Shown: positions 7,662 through 17,190 of the stretch, one piece after another
Layout of the letters: each line of letters begins with the position of its first letter
Position numbering within the stretch: position 1 is the stretch's first letter
Assembly: GCA_016790435.1 (NCBI GenBank)
Contig: JAEUPE010000201.1
Span: forward strand, 1 to 39,695
Source of the DNA: Rubrivivax sp.
GTDB taxonomy: Bacteria > Pseudomonadota > Gammaproteobacteria > Burkholderiales > Burkholderiaceae_C
Reading direction: 5' to 3'
Length of the DNA stretch: 39,695 nucleotides
The notes under the pieces: generated by a model
The model's database searches: none
What the model was told of the DNA's origin: nothing
What the model saw: only the letters and a program-made list of their open reading frames with translations
Made by a program: the position numbers and the translations under genes

Positions 7662-8630
7662 ATGCATTGCATCGTTCCCTTCGCCGCGCCCGGCAGCGAC
7701 GCCGGCCGCGCGACCCTCGCGACGATGCAGTGGCCGCGTCTGGATGCGCTGTTGCCAAGGCTTCGGCTCGTCGACCGCGACGAAGGCGAACTCACCACCT
7801 TCAGCCCGCCACATGAACGCGTGCTCGCGCGCGCGCTCGGCTGGCAGGGCGATGACGGACGCTGGCCGTTCGCCGCGCGCGCCGCGCAGGCCGACGGCAT
7901 TCAGCCCGGCAGCGACGCCTGGGGCCTCGTGAGCCCCGTGCACTGGCATGTGGGCACCGACCAGGTGACGCTGGCCGATCCCGAGATGCTGCTACTGGAC
8001 GAGGCGGGCTCGCGTGCGCTCTTCGAGGCCGTGCGGCCGCTCTTCGACGAGGATGGGTTGCGGCTCGTCTTCGGCCGGGCCACGCGCTGGTACGTGGCGC
8101 ACGAGAGCCTGCAAGGCCTGCGCACCGCCTCGCTCGACCGCGTCGTCGGCCGCAATGTGGACCGCTGGCTGGGTGATGGTGATGGTGGTGGCGATGGTGG
8201 TGGCGCCCGTGCGGCCTCGCCGCTGCGGCGCTGGCGCCGCCTGCAGTCCGAGGTGCAGATGCTGCTGCACGACCACCCGATCAACGCCGAGCGCGAGGCG
8301 AAGGGCCTCTTGCCGGTGAATTCGTTCTGGCTGAGCGGCTGCGGCCGCGCGCAGCCCGAACCGGAGGAAGCGACCTTGCAGATCGACACCACGCTGCGCG
8401 CCGCTGCGCTGGCCGAGGACTGGCCGGCCTGGTCGGCCGCCTGGCGCCGCCTCGAGGAGGGCACGCTGCTCGGCCTCGACGTCGCGATGCGGCGCGGCGG
8501 CGAGGTCTGGCTGACGCTGGCCGGTGAGCGTGCGGCGGCCACCTTCACGCCGGTGCGGGGCGGCCTCGTCGCGCGCTTGAAGAGCGTGCTGTCGCGACCT
8601 TCCGTGCCGGCGCTTCTGGCCTCGCTGTGA
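7662..8630 (+). CDS. RpfE-type conserved protein
   Basis: This 322-residue protein resembles the RpfE-type regulatory family (COG4255-like), which databases sometimes label as a cofactor-independent phosphoglycerate-mutase relative. Seen: an N-terminal LLPRLRLVDRDEG region, LVSPVHWHVGTDQVTLADP near residue 90, a central RRLQSEVQMLLHDHPINAERE segment, and NSFWLSGCG near 222. In Xanthomonas rpfE also sits next to recJ, as here (recJ starts 25 bases downstream). The biochemical function of the family is unsettled. A Gly/Asp-rich insert at residues 171-181 is encoded by a short tandem repeat. No signal peptide or membrane helix is seen. Confidence 0.8.
   Translation: MHCIVPFAAPGSDAGRATLATMQWPRLDALLPRLRLVDRDEGELTTFSPPHERVLARALGWQGDDGRWPFAARAAQADGIQPGSDAWGLVSPVHWHVGTDQVTLADPEMLLLDEAGSRALFEAVRPLFDEDGLRLVFGRATRWYVAHESLQGLRTASLDRVVGRNVDRWLGDGDGGGDGGGARAASPLRRWRRLQSEVQMLLHDHPINAEREAKGLLPVNSFWLSGCGRAQPEPEEATLQIDTTLRAAALAEDWPAWSAAWRRLEEGTLLGLDVAMRRGGEVWLTLAGERAAATFTPVRGGLVARLKSVLSRPSVPALLASL
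8172..8204 (+). repeat. Trinucleotide-based microsatellite encoding a Gly/Asp run
   Basis: Repeated GGT/GAT codons spell GDGDGGGDGGG inside the RpfE-type gene. The units are multiples of three, so slippage would change linker length without a frameshift. Confidence 0.8.
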
Positions 8631-8655
8631 ACGCTGCTCTCGTGATGGCGCACCC

Positions 8656-10401
8656 ATGATCCTGCAGACCCGCGACGTGCCGCCGCGCGTGGCCTTTGCG
8701 CTGGAGCAGGCCGGCGTGCACCCGCTGCTGGCTCGCCTGCTCGCCGCGCGCGGCGTGCGCGAGGCCACGGAGCTCGACGACAGCCCGGCGCAGCTGCTGC
8801 GCCCCGAGGCAATGAAGGGCGCGGCCGCGGCCGGCGTGCTGCTGGCCGATGCCATCGAGCGAGGCTTGCGCATCTGCGTCGTCGCCGACTACGACTGCGA
8901 TGGCGCCACCGCCTGTGCCGTGGCACTGCGCGGCCTCGTCATGCTCGGCGCGGAGCGCGCGCAGCTGGCCTACGTGGTGCCCGACCGGGTCGTGCACGGC
9001 TACGGGCTCACCCCGGCCATCGTCGAACTCGCCCTAGAGAAGGCATCGGTGCGGCCCGACATCCTCGTCACTGTCGACAACGGCATCGCCAGCCACGCCG
9101 GCGTGGCGCATGCGCGCGCGCGCGGCCTCGTGGTGCTCGTCACTGACCACCACCTGCCGGCGGCGGGGCAGCCCCTGCCCGAGGCCGACGTCATCGCCAA
9201 CCCCAACCAGCCGGGCTGCGAGTTCGCGAGCAAGGCCATCGCCGGCGTGGGCGTCATGTTCTACGTGCTGCTGGCCACGCGCGCCGAGCTGCGCACGCGC
9301 GGGCGTTTCGACGCGGCCTCGCAGCCGCGGCTCGAAGGGCTGCTCGATCTCGTGGCGCTCGGCACCGTGGCCGACGTGGTGAAGCTCGACGCCAACAACC
9401 GCCGCCTCGTCGCGCTCGGTCTCAAGCGGGTGCGCGCGGGCCGCATGCAGGCGGGGTTGGCGGCCTTGTTCTCGGCCGCCGGCCGCGTGCCGGCGCGGGC
9501 CTCGACCTTCGACTTCGGGTTCGCGCTCGGGCCGCGCATCAACGCCGCCGGGCGGCTGGCGGACATGACGCTCGGTATCGAGTGCCTGCTCACCGACGAC
9601 ATCGGCCGCGCCGGCGAGCTGGCGCGCCAGCTCGATGCCATCAACCGCGAGCGGCGCGAGGTGGAAGGCGGCATGCGCGAGCTGGCCGAGCGCGGCGTCG
9701 AGCAACTGCTCGCCAACCTGGGCGAGCCGCCGCCGGCGCTGGCGCTCTTCGACGAGAGCTTCCACGAGGGCGTGGTTGGCATCGTCGCCGGCCGTGTGAA
9801 GGACCGGCTCCATCGGCCGACCTTCGTCTTCGCACGCAGCGGCGGCACTGGCGCCGCAGCCGGCGCCGCGCTCAAGGGCAGTGGCCGCTCGATCGCCGGC
9901 TTCCACCTGCGCGACGCGCTCGACCTCGTGGCCAAGCGCGAGCCCGGGCTGCTGGCGCGTTTCGGCGGCCACGCGATGGCGGCCGGGTGCACTCTGGCCG
10001 AAGGCGATGCCGCGGTGAGCCTGGCGCGCTTCGACGCCGCGTTGCGCCAGGTGGCCAGCGAGTGGCTGGACCGCGCCACGCTCACACGCACGTTGCGCAC
10101 CGACGGGCCGCTGCCGGTGGAGTACTTCAACCCCGACACGGCGGCGCTGCTCGCTGGCCAGGTGTGGGGCCAAGGTTTCGAAGCACCGCTCTTCTGCGAC
10201 GAAGTGGAGGTACTGCAGCAGCGCCTCGTCGGCGAGAAGCATCTGAAGCTCAAGCTGCGCCATGCCGGCACCGAGCGCGAGGGCATCTGGTTCGGCCGCA
10301 TCGAGCCGCTGGCTGCGCGGGTGCGCCTGGCCTGGCGGCTGGACGTGGACGAGTGGAACGGGCAGCGTCGGGTGCAGATGGTGGTGGAGGCGGCGGGGTA
10401 G
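8656..10401 (+). CDS. recJ: Single-stranded-DNA-specific exonuclease RecJ
   Basis: This 581-residue protein has normal RecJ length. RecJ is a 5'-3' single-strand exonuclease acting in RecF-pathway recombination, mismatch repair and base excision repair (family knowledge). Seen: DYDCDGATA at residues 78-86 (motif I), VTVDNG near 138-143, the DHH triad at 164-166, NPNQPGCEF nearby, FALGPRINAAGRL near 300, and the DHHA1 region with FGGHAMAAGC near 435. A C-terminal OB-like domain follows, with LKLKLRH. The ATG at 8656 gives the family-type start. It follows the RpfE-type gene by 25 bases, so the two are probably co-transcribed, and it converges with the PilZ gene. Confidence 0.95.
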   Translation: MILQTRDVPPRVAFALEQAGVHPLLARLLAARGVREATELDDSPAQLLRPEAMKGAAAAGVLLADAIERGLRICVVADYDCDGATACAVALRGLVMLGAERAQLAYVVPDRVVHGYGLTPAIVELALEKASVRPDILVTVDNGIASHAGVAHARARGLVVLVTDHHLPAAGQPLPEADVIANPNQPGCEFASKAIAGVGVMFYVLLATRAELRTRGRFDAASQPRLEGLLDLVALGTVADVVKLDANNRRLVALGLKRVRAGRMQAGLAALFSAAGRVPARASTFDFGFALGPRINAAGRLADMTLGIECLLTDDIGRAGELARQLDAINRERREVEGGMRELAERGVEQLLANLGEPPPALALFDESFHEGVVGIVAGRVKDRLHRPTFVFARSGGTGAAAGAALKGSGRSIAGFHLRDALDLVAKREPGLLARFGGHAMAAGCTLAEGDAAVSLARFDAALRQVASEWLDRATLTRTLRTDGPLPVEYFNPDTAALLAGQVWGQGFEAPLFCDEVEVLQQRLVGEKHLKLKLRHAGTEREGIWFGRIEPLAARVRLAWRLDVDEWNGQRRVQMVVEAAG

Positions 10402-10442
10402 TGGCCTTCGCCGCGTCGCCGACGTGGCGACCAGCCATGCTG

Positions 10443-10459
10443 CCCGCGCGTTTCGCGGG
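10443..10459. terminator. Hairpin between convergent recJ and PilZ genes
   Basis: CCCGCG (10443-10448) and CGCGGG (10454-10459) form a perfect 6-bp stem with a 5-base loop in the 77-base convergent spacer. No T tract follows on either strand, so only weak or factor-assisted termination is likely. Confidence 0.4.
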
Positions 10460-10478
10460 TCTGTCGCCCGAAGCGCGC

Positions 10479-11294
10479 CTAGAGGTCCAAAGACAACGAC
10501 AGCATCTGCTTGCGTCGGCGCGCACGCTGCGTCCAGTCCTGTACCCGCTGCTCGGCGTCGGGCGCGAGGCCGGCCCAGGCGCAACCGAAGCGGAAGGTGG
10601 CATCGGCCTCGTCGTGCAGCAGCACGTTCTGCACCCGGAAGTCGGCCTGGATGACGTCACCGGGCTCGAGTTCGACTTGCGCGCCGTGCACCTGCATGCC
10701 CGGCGTCAGCGGTGCCTCGTCGGGATGGGCCAGGATCGCCAGGCCGCCGCGGCTGATGTCGTGCACGCGCAGCTCCAGTGGCACGCCGGTGTGCTGCGGA
10801 TGAGTGAAGCGGACGACCGGCTCCTGGCCGTCGGCATGGCGGGCACGCACGTCGGTGCGGCGCGGCAGCACGAACAGTGCGCTCGGCATGTGCGCGCCCA
10901 CGACCCAGAAGTCGGCCTGCTGGCCCAGCGTGCGCCCGCGCAGGTCGAACTGCACCTTGCGGTTGGCGTCGTAGGCGGCGCCCCACAGGCGGCCGGGGTC
11001 CTTGACGATCACGGCCACCTTCGGTTCGCGGGCGGCGTGGAAGACGAGGCGGTCGCCGGCGGCGTCCACCGACCACAGCGTGGCGCTGAAGAAGGCCCCC
11101 GTCTCCGGCAGGCCGATGACGACCGGCGCCTCCAGTCGCTGCAGCTGCGCCAGCACCTGGCGCATGCGCTCGGCGTCGGAGATCCGGTAGCGCTCCATGG
11201 CGGCGAGCAGCACCGGGTCTCGGCGCTCGTCGTGGGTGAACGGCTTGGTGTCGAGGAACTGCATGGCGTTGGCGGGGCGGGAGGCGACTTGCAT
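10479..11294 (-). CDS. YcgR-like flagellar brake / PilZ-domain c-di-GMP receptor
   Basis: This 271-residue protein has an N-terminal YcgR-type domain (about 40-145) and a C-terminal PilZ domain (about 146-260). The PilZ c-di-GMP-binding signature is present: an RxxxR motif (RTDVR) at the domain start, followed about 35 residues later by DISRGG, the (D/N)xSxxG motif. In this family c-di-GMP binding slows the flagellar motor or affects other surface behaviour. No flagellar genes are nearby, so the target is unknown. The start is uncertain: the ATG at 11294 is used, but an in-frame ATG eleven codons later (MQFLDTKPF) is also possible, and neither has a clear ribosome-binding site. It is transcribed alone, divergent from the sugar dehydrogenase. 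Confidence 0.88.
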   Translation of the reverse strand: MQVASRPANAMQFLDTKPFTHDERRDPVLLAAMERYRISDAERMRQVLAQLQRLEAPVVIGLPETGAFFSATLWSVDAAGDRLVFHAAREPKVAVIVKDPGRLWGAAYDANRKVQFDLRGRTLGQQADFWVVGAHMPSALFVLPRRTDVRARHADGQEPVVRFTHPQHTGVPLELRVHDISRGGLAILAHPDEAPLTPGMQVHGAQVELEPGDVIQADFRVQNVLLHDEADATFRFGCAWAGLAPDAEQRVQDWTQRARRRKQMLSLSLDL

Positions 11295-11384
11295 CGTTAT
11301 CGGCTTGGAGCAAGCCGACCTGAAGTGGGGTCGGCGCGGCGGACTTTCGCCGCCCGGGCGTGGACACTGGCAAGATCGCCGACC

Positions 11385-12554
11385 ATGTCATTCGAAAAAC
11401 CGTTGATCCGGTCGCCGCTGCGCACGCGGCGCTGGTCGCGCCGGGCCGCCGTGGGCCTGCTGTGCGCCGCGCTGGGGACGGCCGCCGCCGTCGAGCCCCT
11501 GAAGCCGGTGACGGTGGCCAAGGGCCTCGTCAACCCCTGGGCGCTGGCCTTCCTGCCCGACGGACGCATGCTCGTCACCGAAAAGCCGGGGCGGCTGCGC
11601 ATCGTCGATGCGCAAGGGCGCATCTCGCCGCCGCTGGCCGGCATGTTGCCCGTGGCCAATGTCGGGCAATGCGGGCTGCTGGACGTGGCGCTGGACCCGA
11701 AGTTCGCCGACAGCCGGCTCGTCTACTGGACCTTTGCCGAGCCGGGCACGGGTGGCGCCAACAGCACGGCGGTGGCGCGCGGGCGCCTGGAGGGGTCGGC
11801 CGGCAGCGAGCGGCTGGCCGACGTGCGCGTCATCTTCAGCCAGGTGCCGAAGGTGGACAGCCGCCTGCATTGCGGCTCGCGCATCGCCTTCGATCGCAAC
11901 GGGCACCTCTGGGTGGGGCTCGGCGACCGTTTCTCGGGCAAGGATTCGGCGCAGACCACCGACAACCACATCGGCAAGGTCGTTCGCATCGCCAACGATG
12001 GCAGCACACCGGCCGACAATCCCTTCGCCGGCCCTTCCGCCGGCAAAACGGGCGCGCGCCCGGAACTGTGGAGCATCGGCCACCGCAACATCCAGGGGCT
12101 CGCTGCGCACCCGGTGACGGGCGAGTTGTGGGCCAGCGAACACGGGCCGCAAGGGGGTGACGAGATCAACGTCGTCGAAGGTGGCCGCAACTACGGCTGG
12201 CCGCTCGTCACCTACGGGCGCAACTACGGCAGCGGCACCGCCATCGGCGAGGAGGGCCCGAAGCCGGGCGTCGAGATGCCGCTGAAGCACTGGGTGCCGG
12301 TGTCGGTGGCGCCCAGCGGGCTGGCCTTCGTGACGAGCGATCGCTATCCGGGCTGGAAGGGCAGCCTGCTGGTCGGCACGCTGCGCGGGCAGACGCTCAT
12401 CCGGCTGACGCTCGACGGACGCCGCATCACCGGCGAGGAGCGGCTGCTCATGGCACAGGGTCATCGCATCCGCGATGTGCGGCAGGGCCCGGACGGCTGG
12501 ATCTACATCGTCACCGACGGCTCCGAGGGGCAGGTCATCCGGCTCGAGCGCTGA
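11385..12554 (+). CDS. PQQ-dependent sugar dehydrogenase (aldose/sorbosone dehydrogenase family), exported
   Basis: This 389-residue protein has the six-bladed propeller of the soluble glucose dehydrogenase/YliI family. Seen: NPWALAFLPDGRMLVTEK near residue 53, GLLDVALDPKF near 100, LHCGSRIAFDRNGHLWVGLGDR near 165, SIGHRNIQGLA near 230, SEHGPQGGDEIN, NYGWPLVTYG, and DVRQGPDGWIYIVTD near the end. The N-terminus (RTRRWSRRAAVGLLCAA, then AAAVEP) is an export signal; its double arginine hints at Tat export but the motif is imperfect. Family members oxidise aldoses to lactones in the periplasm using PQQ. No PQQ synthesis genes are in the window, so cofactor supply and substrate are unknown. Confidence 0.88.
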   Translation: MSFEKPLIRSPLRTRRWSRRAAVGLLCAALGTAAAVEPLKPVTVAKGLVNPWALAFLPDGRMLVTEKPGRLRIVDAQGRISPPLAGMLPVANVGQCGLLDVALDPKFADSRLVYWTFAEPGTGGANSTAVARGRLEGSAGSERLADVRVIFSQVPKVDSRLHCGSRIAFDRNGHLWVGLGDRFSGKDSAQTTDNHIGKVVRIANDGSTPADNPFAGPSAGKTGARPELWSIGHRNIQGLAAHPVTGELWASEHGPQGGDEINVVEGGRNYGWPLVTYGRNYGSGTAIGEEGPKPGVEMPLKHWVPVSVAPSGLAFVTSDRYPGWKGSLLVGTLRGQTLIRLTLDGRRITGEERLLMAQGHRIRDVRQGPDGWIYIVTDGSEGQVIRLER

Positions 12555-12644
12555 GGGCAGTGTCGGTGATGCAGCGGCGGTGCTTCGCCGTCAGGGGCCC
12601 CGATGCCAAGGCGCACAGCCGCCAGGCCGGGCGCACCGGTACTG

Positions 12645-13700
12645 CTAAGCCACGCGCCCGAACCACCACACCGAAAGCCCGGCCGACACGAAGGCCAGCA
12701 GTGCACCCAGCGCCGCGAAGAGCGCGCTGATCTCGGTTTCCTTGCGCTCGCTGACCATGCGCGACGACAGGCCCTCGTAGACCTTCTTCAGGTCCTCGGC
12801 GGTGCCGGCATAGAAGTACTCGCCCAGTGTGATGGTGGCGACGCTCTTCAGCGTCTCCTCGTCGAGGCGCACGCGCATGCTCCAGCCCTCGAAGCCGATG
12901 ACCTCGCCCTTCGTCGTGCCCATGCCCACGGTGTACACGCGCACACCGCGCTCGGCGGCCATCTTGGCGGCATCGAGCGGGTCGGGGCCAGTCGTGCGCT
13001 GGCCGTCGGTGAGCATGATGATGGCCGCCGAGCCGTAGCTGCCCGGTGCCACGGGGGTGAACTTCTTCTCCGTGCCGTCCTTGCCGATCGGCTTGGCCCC
13101 TGCGCCGCCCGTGCCTCCGGGGAAGTTGCGCTGCCCGGTCACGTGCTGGATCTCGATGCCGTGGTCCGGGAACAGCGTCGCGAGGCTGAGGATGATGCCG
13201 CTGCCGGTGGCGGTGGCGCGCTGCAGCTGGAAACGGTCGATGGCGGCCACCACGTCCTCGCGGCTGGTGGTGGGCGCCTGCACGACGGCGGCGGTGCCGG
13301 CAAAGGCGATCACGCCCACCTTCACCTCGCGCGGCAGCGCGGCGATGAAGGTCTTGGCCGCCTCCTGGCTGGCGACGAGGCGGTTGGGCTTGATGTCCTC
13401 GGCACGCATGCTGCCGGAGACGTCCATGGCGAGGATGATCGTGCGCTCGGCGAGTGGCAGCGTGATGGTGGCCGTGGGCCGCGAGACGGCGAAGAGCAGC
13501 GCGGCCAGCGCCGCGAACATCAGCGCCGGCGGCACGTGCCGCCGCCAGCCCGGGCCGCGCCCGAGCGCGGCCTTGGCCACGCCCAGGCTGGCCAGGCGCA
13601 CGGTGTTCTTGCGCCGGCGCTTGAGCAGCCAGACGTAGAGCAGAGCCGTGAGCGGCAGCAGCAGCAGCAGCCACAGCATCGAGGGCCAGATGAAGCTCAT
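12645..13700 (-). CDS. BatA-like VWA-domain membrane protein
   Basis: This 351-residue protein has two N-terminal membrane helices (about 5-25 and 57-73), a von Willebrand A domain facing the periplasm (about 85-310), and a C-terminal helix around LFAALGALLAFVSAGL. The metal-ion-dependent adhesion site is intact: DVSGSM at 93-98, later MLTDGQRT supplying the aspartate, and a central threonine region (ATATGSGI). It matches the BatA/aerotolerance type of VWA protein that accompanies MoxR ATPases. It overlaps the DUF58 gene upstream by 4 bases (ATGA), so the two are translationally coupled. Unlike the classic Bat operon, no second VWA or TPR gene follows. Confidence 0.88.
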   Translation of the reverse strand: MSFIWPSMLWLLLLLPLTALLYVWLLKRRRKNTVRLASLGVAKAALGRGPGWRRHVPPALMFAALAALLFAVSRPTATITLPLAERTIILAMDVSGSMRAEDIKPNRLVASQEAAKTFIAALPREVKVGVIAFAGTAAVVQAPTTSREDVVAAIDRFQLQRATATGSGIILSLATLFPDHGIEIQHVTGQRNFPGGTGGAGAKPIGKDGTEKKFTPVAPGSYGSAAIIMLTDGQRTTGPDPLDAAKMAAERGVRVYTVGMGTTKGEVIGFEGWSMRVRLDEETLKSVATITLGEYFYAGTAEDLKKVYEGLSSRMVSERKETEISALFAALGALLAFVSAGLSVWWFGRVA

Positions 13701-14899
13701 GCGGCCTCCTGGTGCGGTTTGGCGGGCTTCGCGGATTCGGCGGGTGTCACGGTGGTCGAAGTGGCCCCTGAAGGCGCGGAAGATGCGGGGTTCGAGGTCG
13801 GTGCCGGCGCGGCCCGGTTCTGCCGCAACGCCGCCGGAAAGCGTGGCGAGGCTCGGCGACGAGAGCGCTGCCGCCGCAGGTCGACGAAGCGCAGCAGGGC
13901 CTCGAGCAGGTCTTCATCGGTGGCGAGCTCGAGGATGTCGGCGCCGCTGCGCGCGATCTGCTCGATCAGCTCGGCCTCCTGCTGCTCGGCGATGGCGGCA
14001 TAGCGGGCGCGAAAGGCCGGGTCGGAGGCGTCGATGAAGAGCTGCTCGCCCGTCTCTGCATCTTCCACGGTGATGAGGCCGACGTCGGGCAGCGCCATCT
14101 CGGCGGGGTCGAACAGGCGCACCGCCACCACCTCGTGCCGGCGGGCCAGGCGGCCGAGTGCCTCGGCCCAGCCGGGCTCACTGATGAAGTCGGAGACGAC
14201 GAACACGAGCGAGCGCCGGCGCATGATGCCGGCGCCGGCATGCAGCAGGTCGGCCAGCTTGGTGCCCGGCCGCGGCGCGGACTTGGCTTCCTTGGCCGTG
14301 AGAGGCTTCTCCACCGGGCGTGGCTTGCGCATGTGCTGCAGCAGGCGCAGGACGTGCGTGCGCGTGGCACCGGGCGGCATCACGCCCTCGACCTGGCGGC
14401 CGTAGAGCACGGCGCCGACGCGGTTGCCGTGGCGCGTGATGACGCGCGCGAGCGTGGCCACGAAACCGGCCGAGAGCCCGAGCTTGGTGACGTCGCTGCT
14501 GCCGAAGTCGATGCTGCCCGAGAGATCCAGCAGGAACCAGGCGGTGAGGTCGCGGTCCTCGATGAACTGGCGCACGTAGGGCTGCTGCAGGCGCGCCGTG
14601 ACGTTCCAGTCGATGTGACGCACGTCGTCGTGGTGCTGGTACTCGCGCAGGTCGGCGAGGTCGACGCCGGAGCCGCGAAGCACCGTGCGGTAGTCGCCCT
14701 GCAGGATGCCGTCGAGCCGCCGCAGCACCGTCCATTCGAGGCGGCGCAGCATCTGGTCGGACGTGGGCACGGCGGCCGCGCCAGCCGCGCCAACGGCAGG
14801 GGCGCTCGCCGGGCCGACACGGGCGCCCGCGCCGGGCCTGCCGGCGGCCGGGGCGCCCGCCTGGGCGGCAATCGTGCGGGGGGCGGCGGTGGTGGCCAT
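13697..14899 (-). CDS. DUF58-domain protein of a MoxR system
   Basis: This 400-residue protein carries the DUF58 hallmark RDLREYQ-type block (here DLREYQHHDDVRHIDWN near residue 84) followed by TARLQQPYVRQFIEDRD, then WFLLDLSGSI, a VWA-like segment. About 45 Ala/Gly/Pro-rich residues precede LRRLEWTVLRRLDG, and a basic plus Ala/Ser/Pro-rich tail of about 60 residues follows FVDLRRQRSRRR; both ends look disordered. DUF58 proteins are regularly encoded beside MoxR ATPases and are thought to be partners or substrates of the chaperone. The gene lies 19 bases after moxR and overlaps the BatA-like gene by 4 bases. Confidence 0.87.
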   Translation of the reverse strand: MATTAAPRTIAAQAGAPAAGRPGAGARVGPASAPAVGAAGAAAVPTSDQMLRRLEWTVLRRLDGILQGDYRTVLRGSGVDLADLREYQHHDDVRHIDWNVTARLQQPYVRQFIEDRDLTAWFLLDLSGSIDFGSSDVTKLGLSAGFVATLARVITRHGNRVGAVLYGRQVEGVMPPGATRTHVLRLLQHMRKPRPVEKPLTAKEAKSAPRPGTKLADLLHAGAGIMRRRSLVFVVSDFISEPGWAEALGRLARRHEVVAVRLFDPAEMALPDVGLITVEDAETGEQLFIDASDPAFRARYAAIAEQQEAELIEQIARSGADILELATDEDLLEALLRFVDLRRQRSRRRASPRFPAALRQNRAAPAPTSNPASSAPSGATSTTVTPAESAKPAKPHQEAA

Positions 14900-14918
14900 G
14901 CGTATGCTCGCTGCGGCC

Positions 14919-15926
<1,008 letters not shown>

Positions 15927-16013
15927 GGGTCGGGGTCCTTGAATGGGCGCCTTGAGGCGGTTCGGTCGGATGAGCGTGACGGTGAAGGCGTCGGGCCGCG
16001 CGCACCAGGGTCG

Positions 16014-17012
16014 CTAGAACGGAGGCAGGCCGGCGGCCGAGGCCGCGTTCTCGATCGGCACGGCAAAGCCGATGCCGATGAACGTGCGCTGCTCGTTGGG
16101 GTTGAGGATGGCGGTGACGATGCCCACGACGGCACCGTCCATCGTGATGAGCGGCCCGCCGCTGTTGCCGGGGTTGGCGGCGGCGTCGAACTGGATCAGG
16201 TTGGTCAGTGTCTTGCCGCCGTCGGGCGAACGGAACTCGCGCTTGAGCCCCGAGACGACGCCGTAGCTCACCGAGGGGCCGATGCCGAACGGGAAGCCAG
16301 CGGCAACGACGTGGTCGCCCGGCCGCAGGTCGCCGGTGCTGCGCATGGTGGCCGGCTCGAGCTCTGCCGGTGGCGTCACGGCCTTCAGCACGGCGAGGTC
16401 GTTCTCGGGCATGGCGCCGACCATCGTCGCCTCGCTCTCCTCGCCGTTGTGGAAGCGCACGCGGATCTTCTTGGCCCCCCACACGACGTGCAGGTTGGTG
16501 AGGATGGTGCCGTTGGCGACGATGACGACGCCGCTGCCGAGGCTGCGGTCCATCGCCTTCTTCTCGGGCGCGGTCTCGCCGGTGTCGTCTTCGCTCATGA
16601 GGCCGACGACGCGCACCAGCGAGGGCGCGATGGCCTCGTAGGCCTTGGTGGCCTGCGAGGGCAGCGGTTCGCGCTCGATGGACTCGCGCACGGCCGCGTC
16701 GATGTCGTCCTGCGTGATGACCCGCGGCGCGCGCACGTGCAGCATGCCGGCGCTGACGAGGACTGCGAGGGTGGCGCCCGCCAGGCCCCAAAGGGGCCCT
16801 TGCCAGCGCCGGGCCACGGCGCCCAGGCGGGCGCGGCGGGTCTTCGGGCGTCCAGCCGTCTCGGGGGCGGACGAGGCCACCGTGCCAGCGCCGCCCTCTG
16901 CGCCGCTGGCGTCGCCGCCTGCGTCAGCGGGCGGTGCGGGCAGGGGGACCAGTCCCGGACCGACCTGCGCGCGTCGAGGTGAGCGGCTGTACAGCGGAGC
17001 CTTCGCTTTCAT
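16014..17012 (-). CDS. Membrane-anchored trypsin-like serine protease (HtrA/DegP-like, no PDZ domain)
   Basis: This 332-residue protein has a Pro/Ala/Gly-rich N-terminal tail (about 1-70), one membrane helix (about 74-91, GLAGATLAVLVSAGML) and a trypsin-like domain. The catalytic triad is visible: His175 in NLHVV, Asp205 in ENDLAVLK, and Ser284 in NPGNSGGPL. The chain ends about 20 residues after the GIGFAVPIE strand, so the PDZ domains of DegP/DegS are absent. The topology implies a periplasmic protease anchored in the inner membrane. It is first in line with moxR, DUF58 and the VWA gene, 87 bases from moxR, suggesting joint expression. The start at 17012 lacks a strong ribosome-binding site, so the tail length is uncertain. 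Confidence 0.88.
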   Translation of the reverse strand: MKAKAPLYSRSPRRAQVGPGLVPLPAPPADAGGDASGAEGGAGTVASSAPETAGRPKTRRARLGAVARRWQGPLWGLAGATLAVLVSAGMLHVRAPRVITQDDIDAAVRESIEREPLPSQATKAYEAIAPSLVRVVGLMSEDDTGETAPEKKAMDRSLGSGVVIVANGTILTNLHVVWGAKKIRVRFHNGEESEATMVGAMPENDLAVLKAVTPPAELEPATMRSTGDLRPGDHVVAAGFPFGIGPSVSYGVVSGLKREFRSPDGGKTLTNLIQFDAAANPGNSGGPLITMDGAVVGIVTAILNPNEQRTFIGIGFAVPIENAASAAGLPPF

Positions 17013-17190
17013 GGGCGGCCGTCCGGCTTGGGCGATGGGGAAGACGGTACCACGTCGGCGGGCGCACCGCAGGGTGGGCCCATTGCCAGAAGTTCGACAG
17101 AAGCTCGCCAGACGTTGGCCAGACAGACGTGCACCGGGCCAGGCCGCCAGCGGCTCGGTCGGCGCCCGTGTGCGTCATCATCCACGCCCC

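Noticed and set aside
12574-12589. CGGCG/CGCCG hairpin between the sugar dehydrogenase and VWA genes as a terminator
   Set aside because: The stem is only 5 bp with no T tract; such stems occur by chance often in 70% GC DNA.
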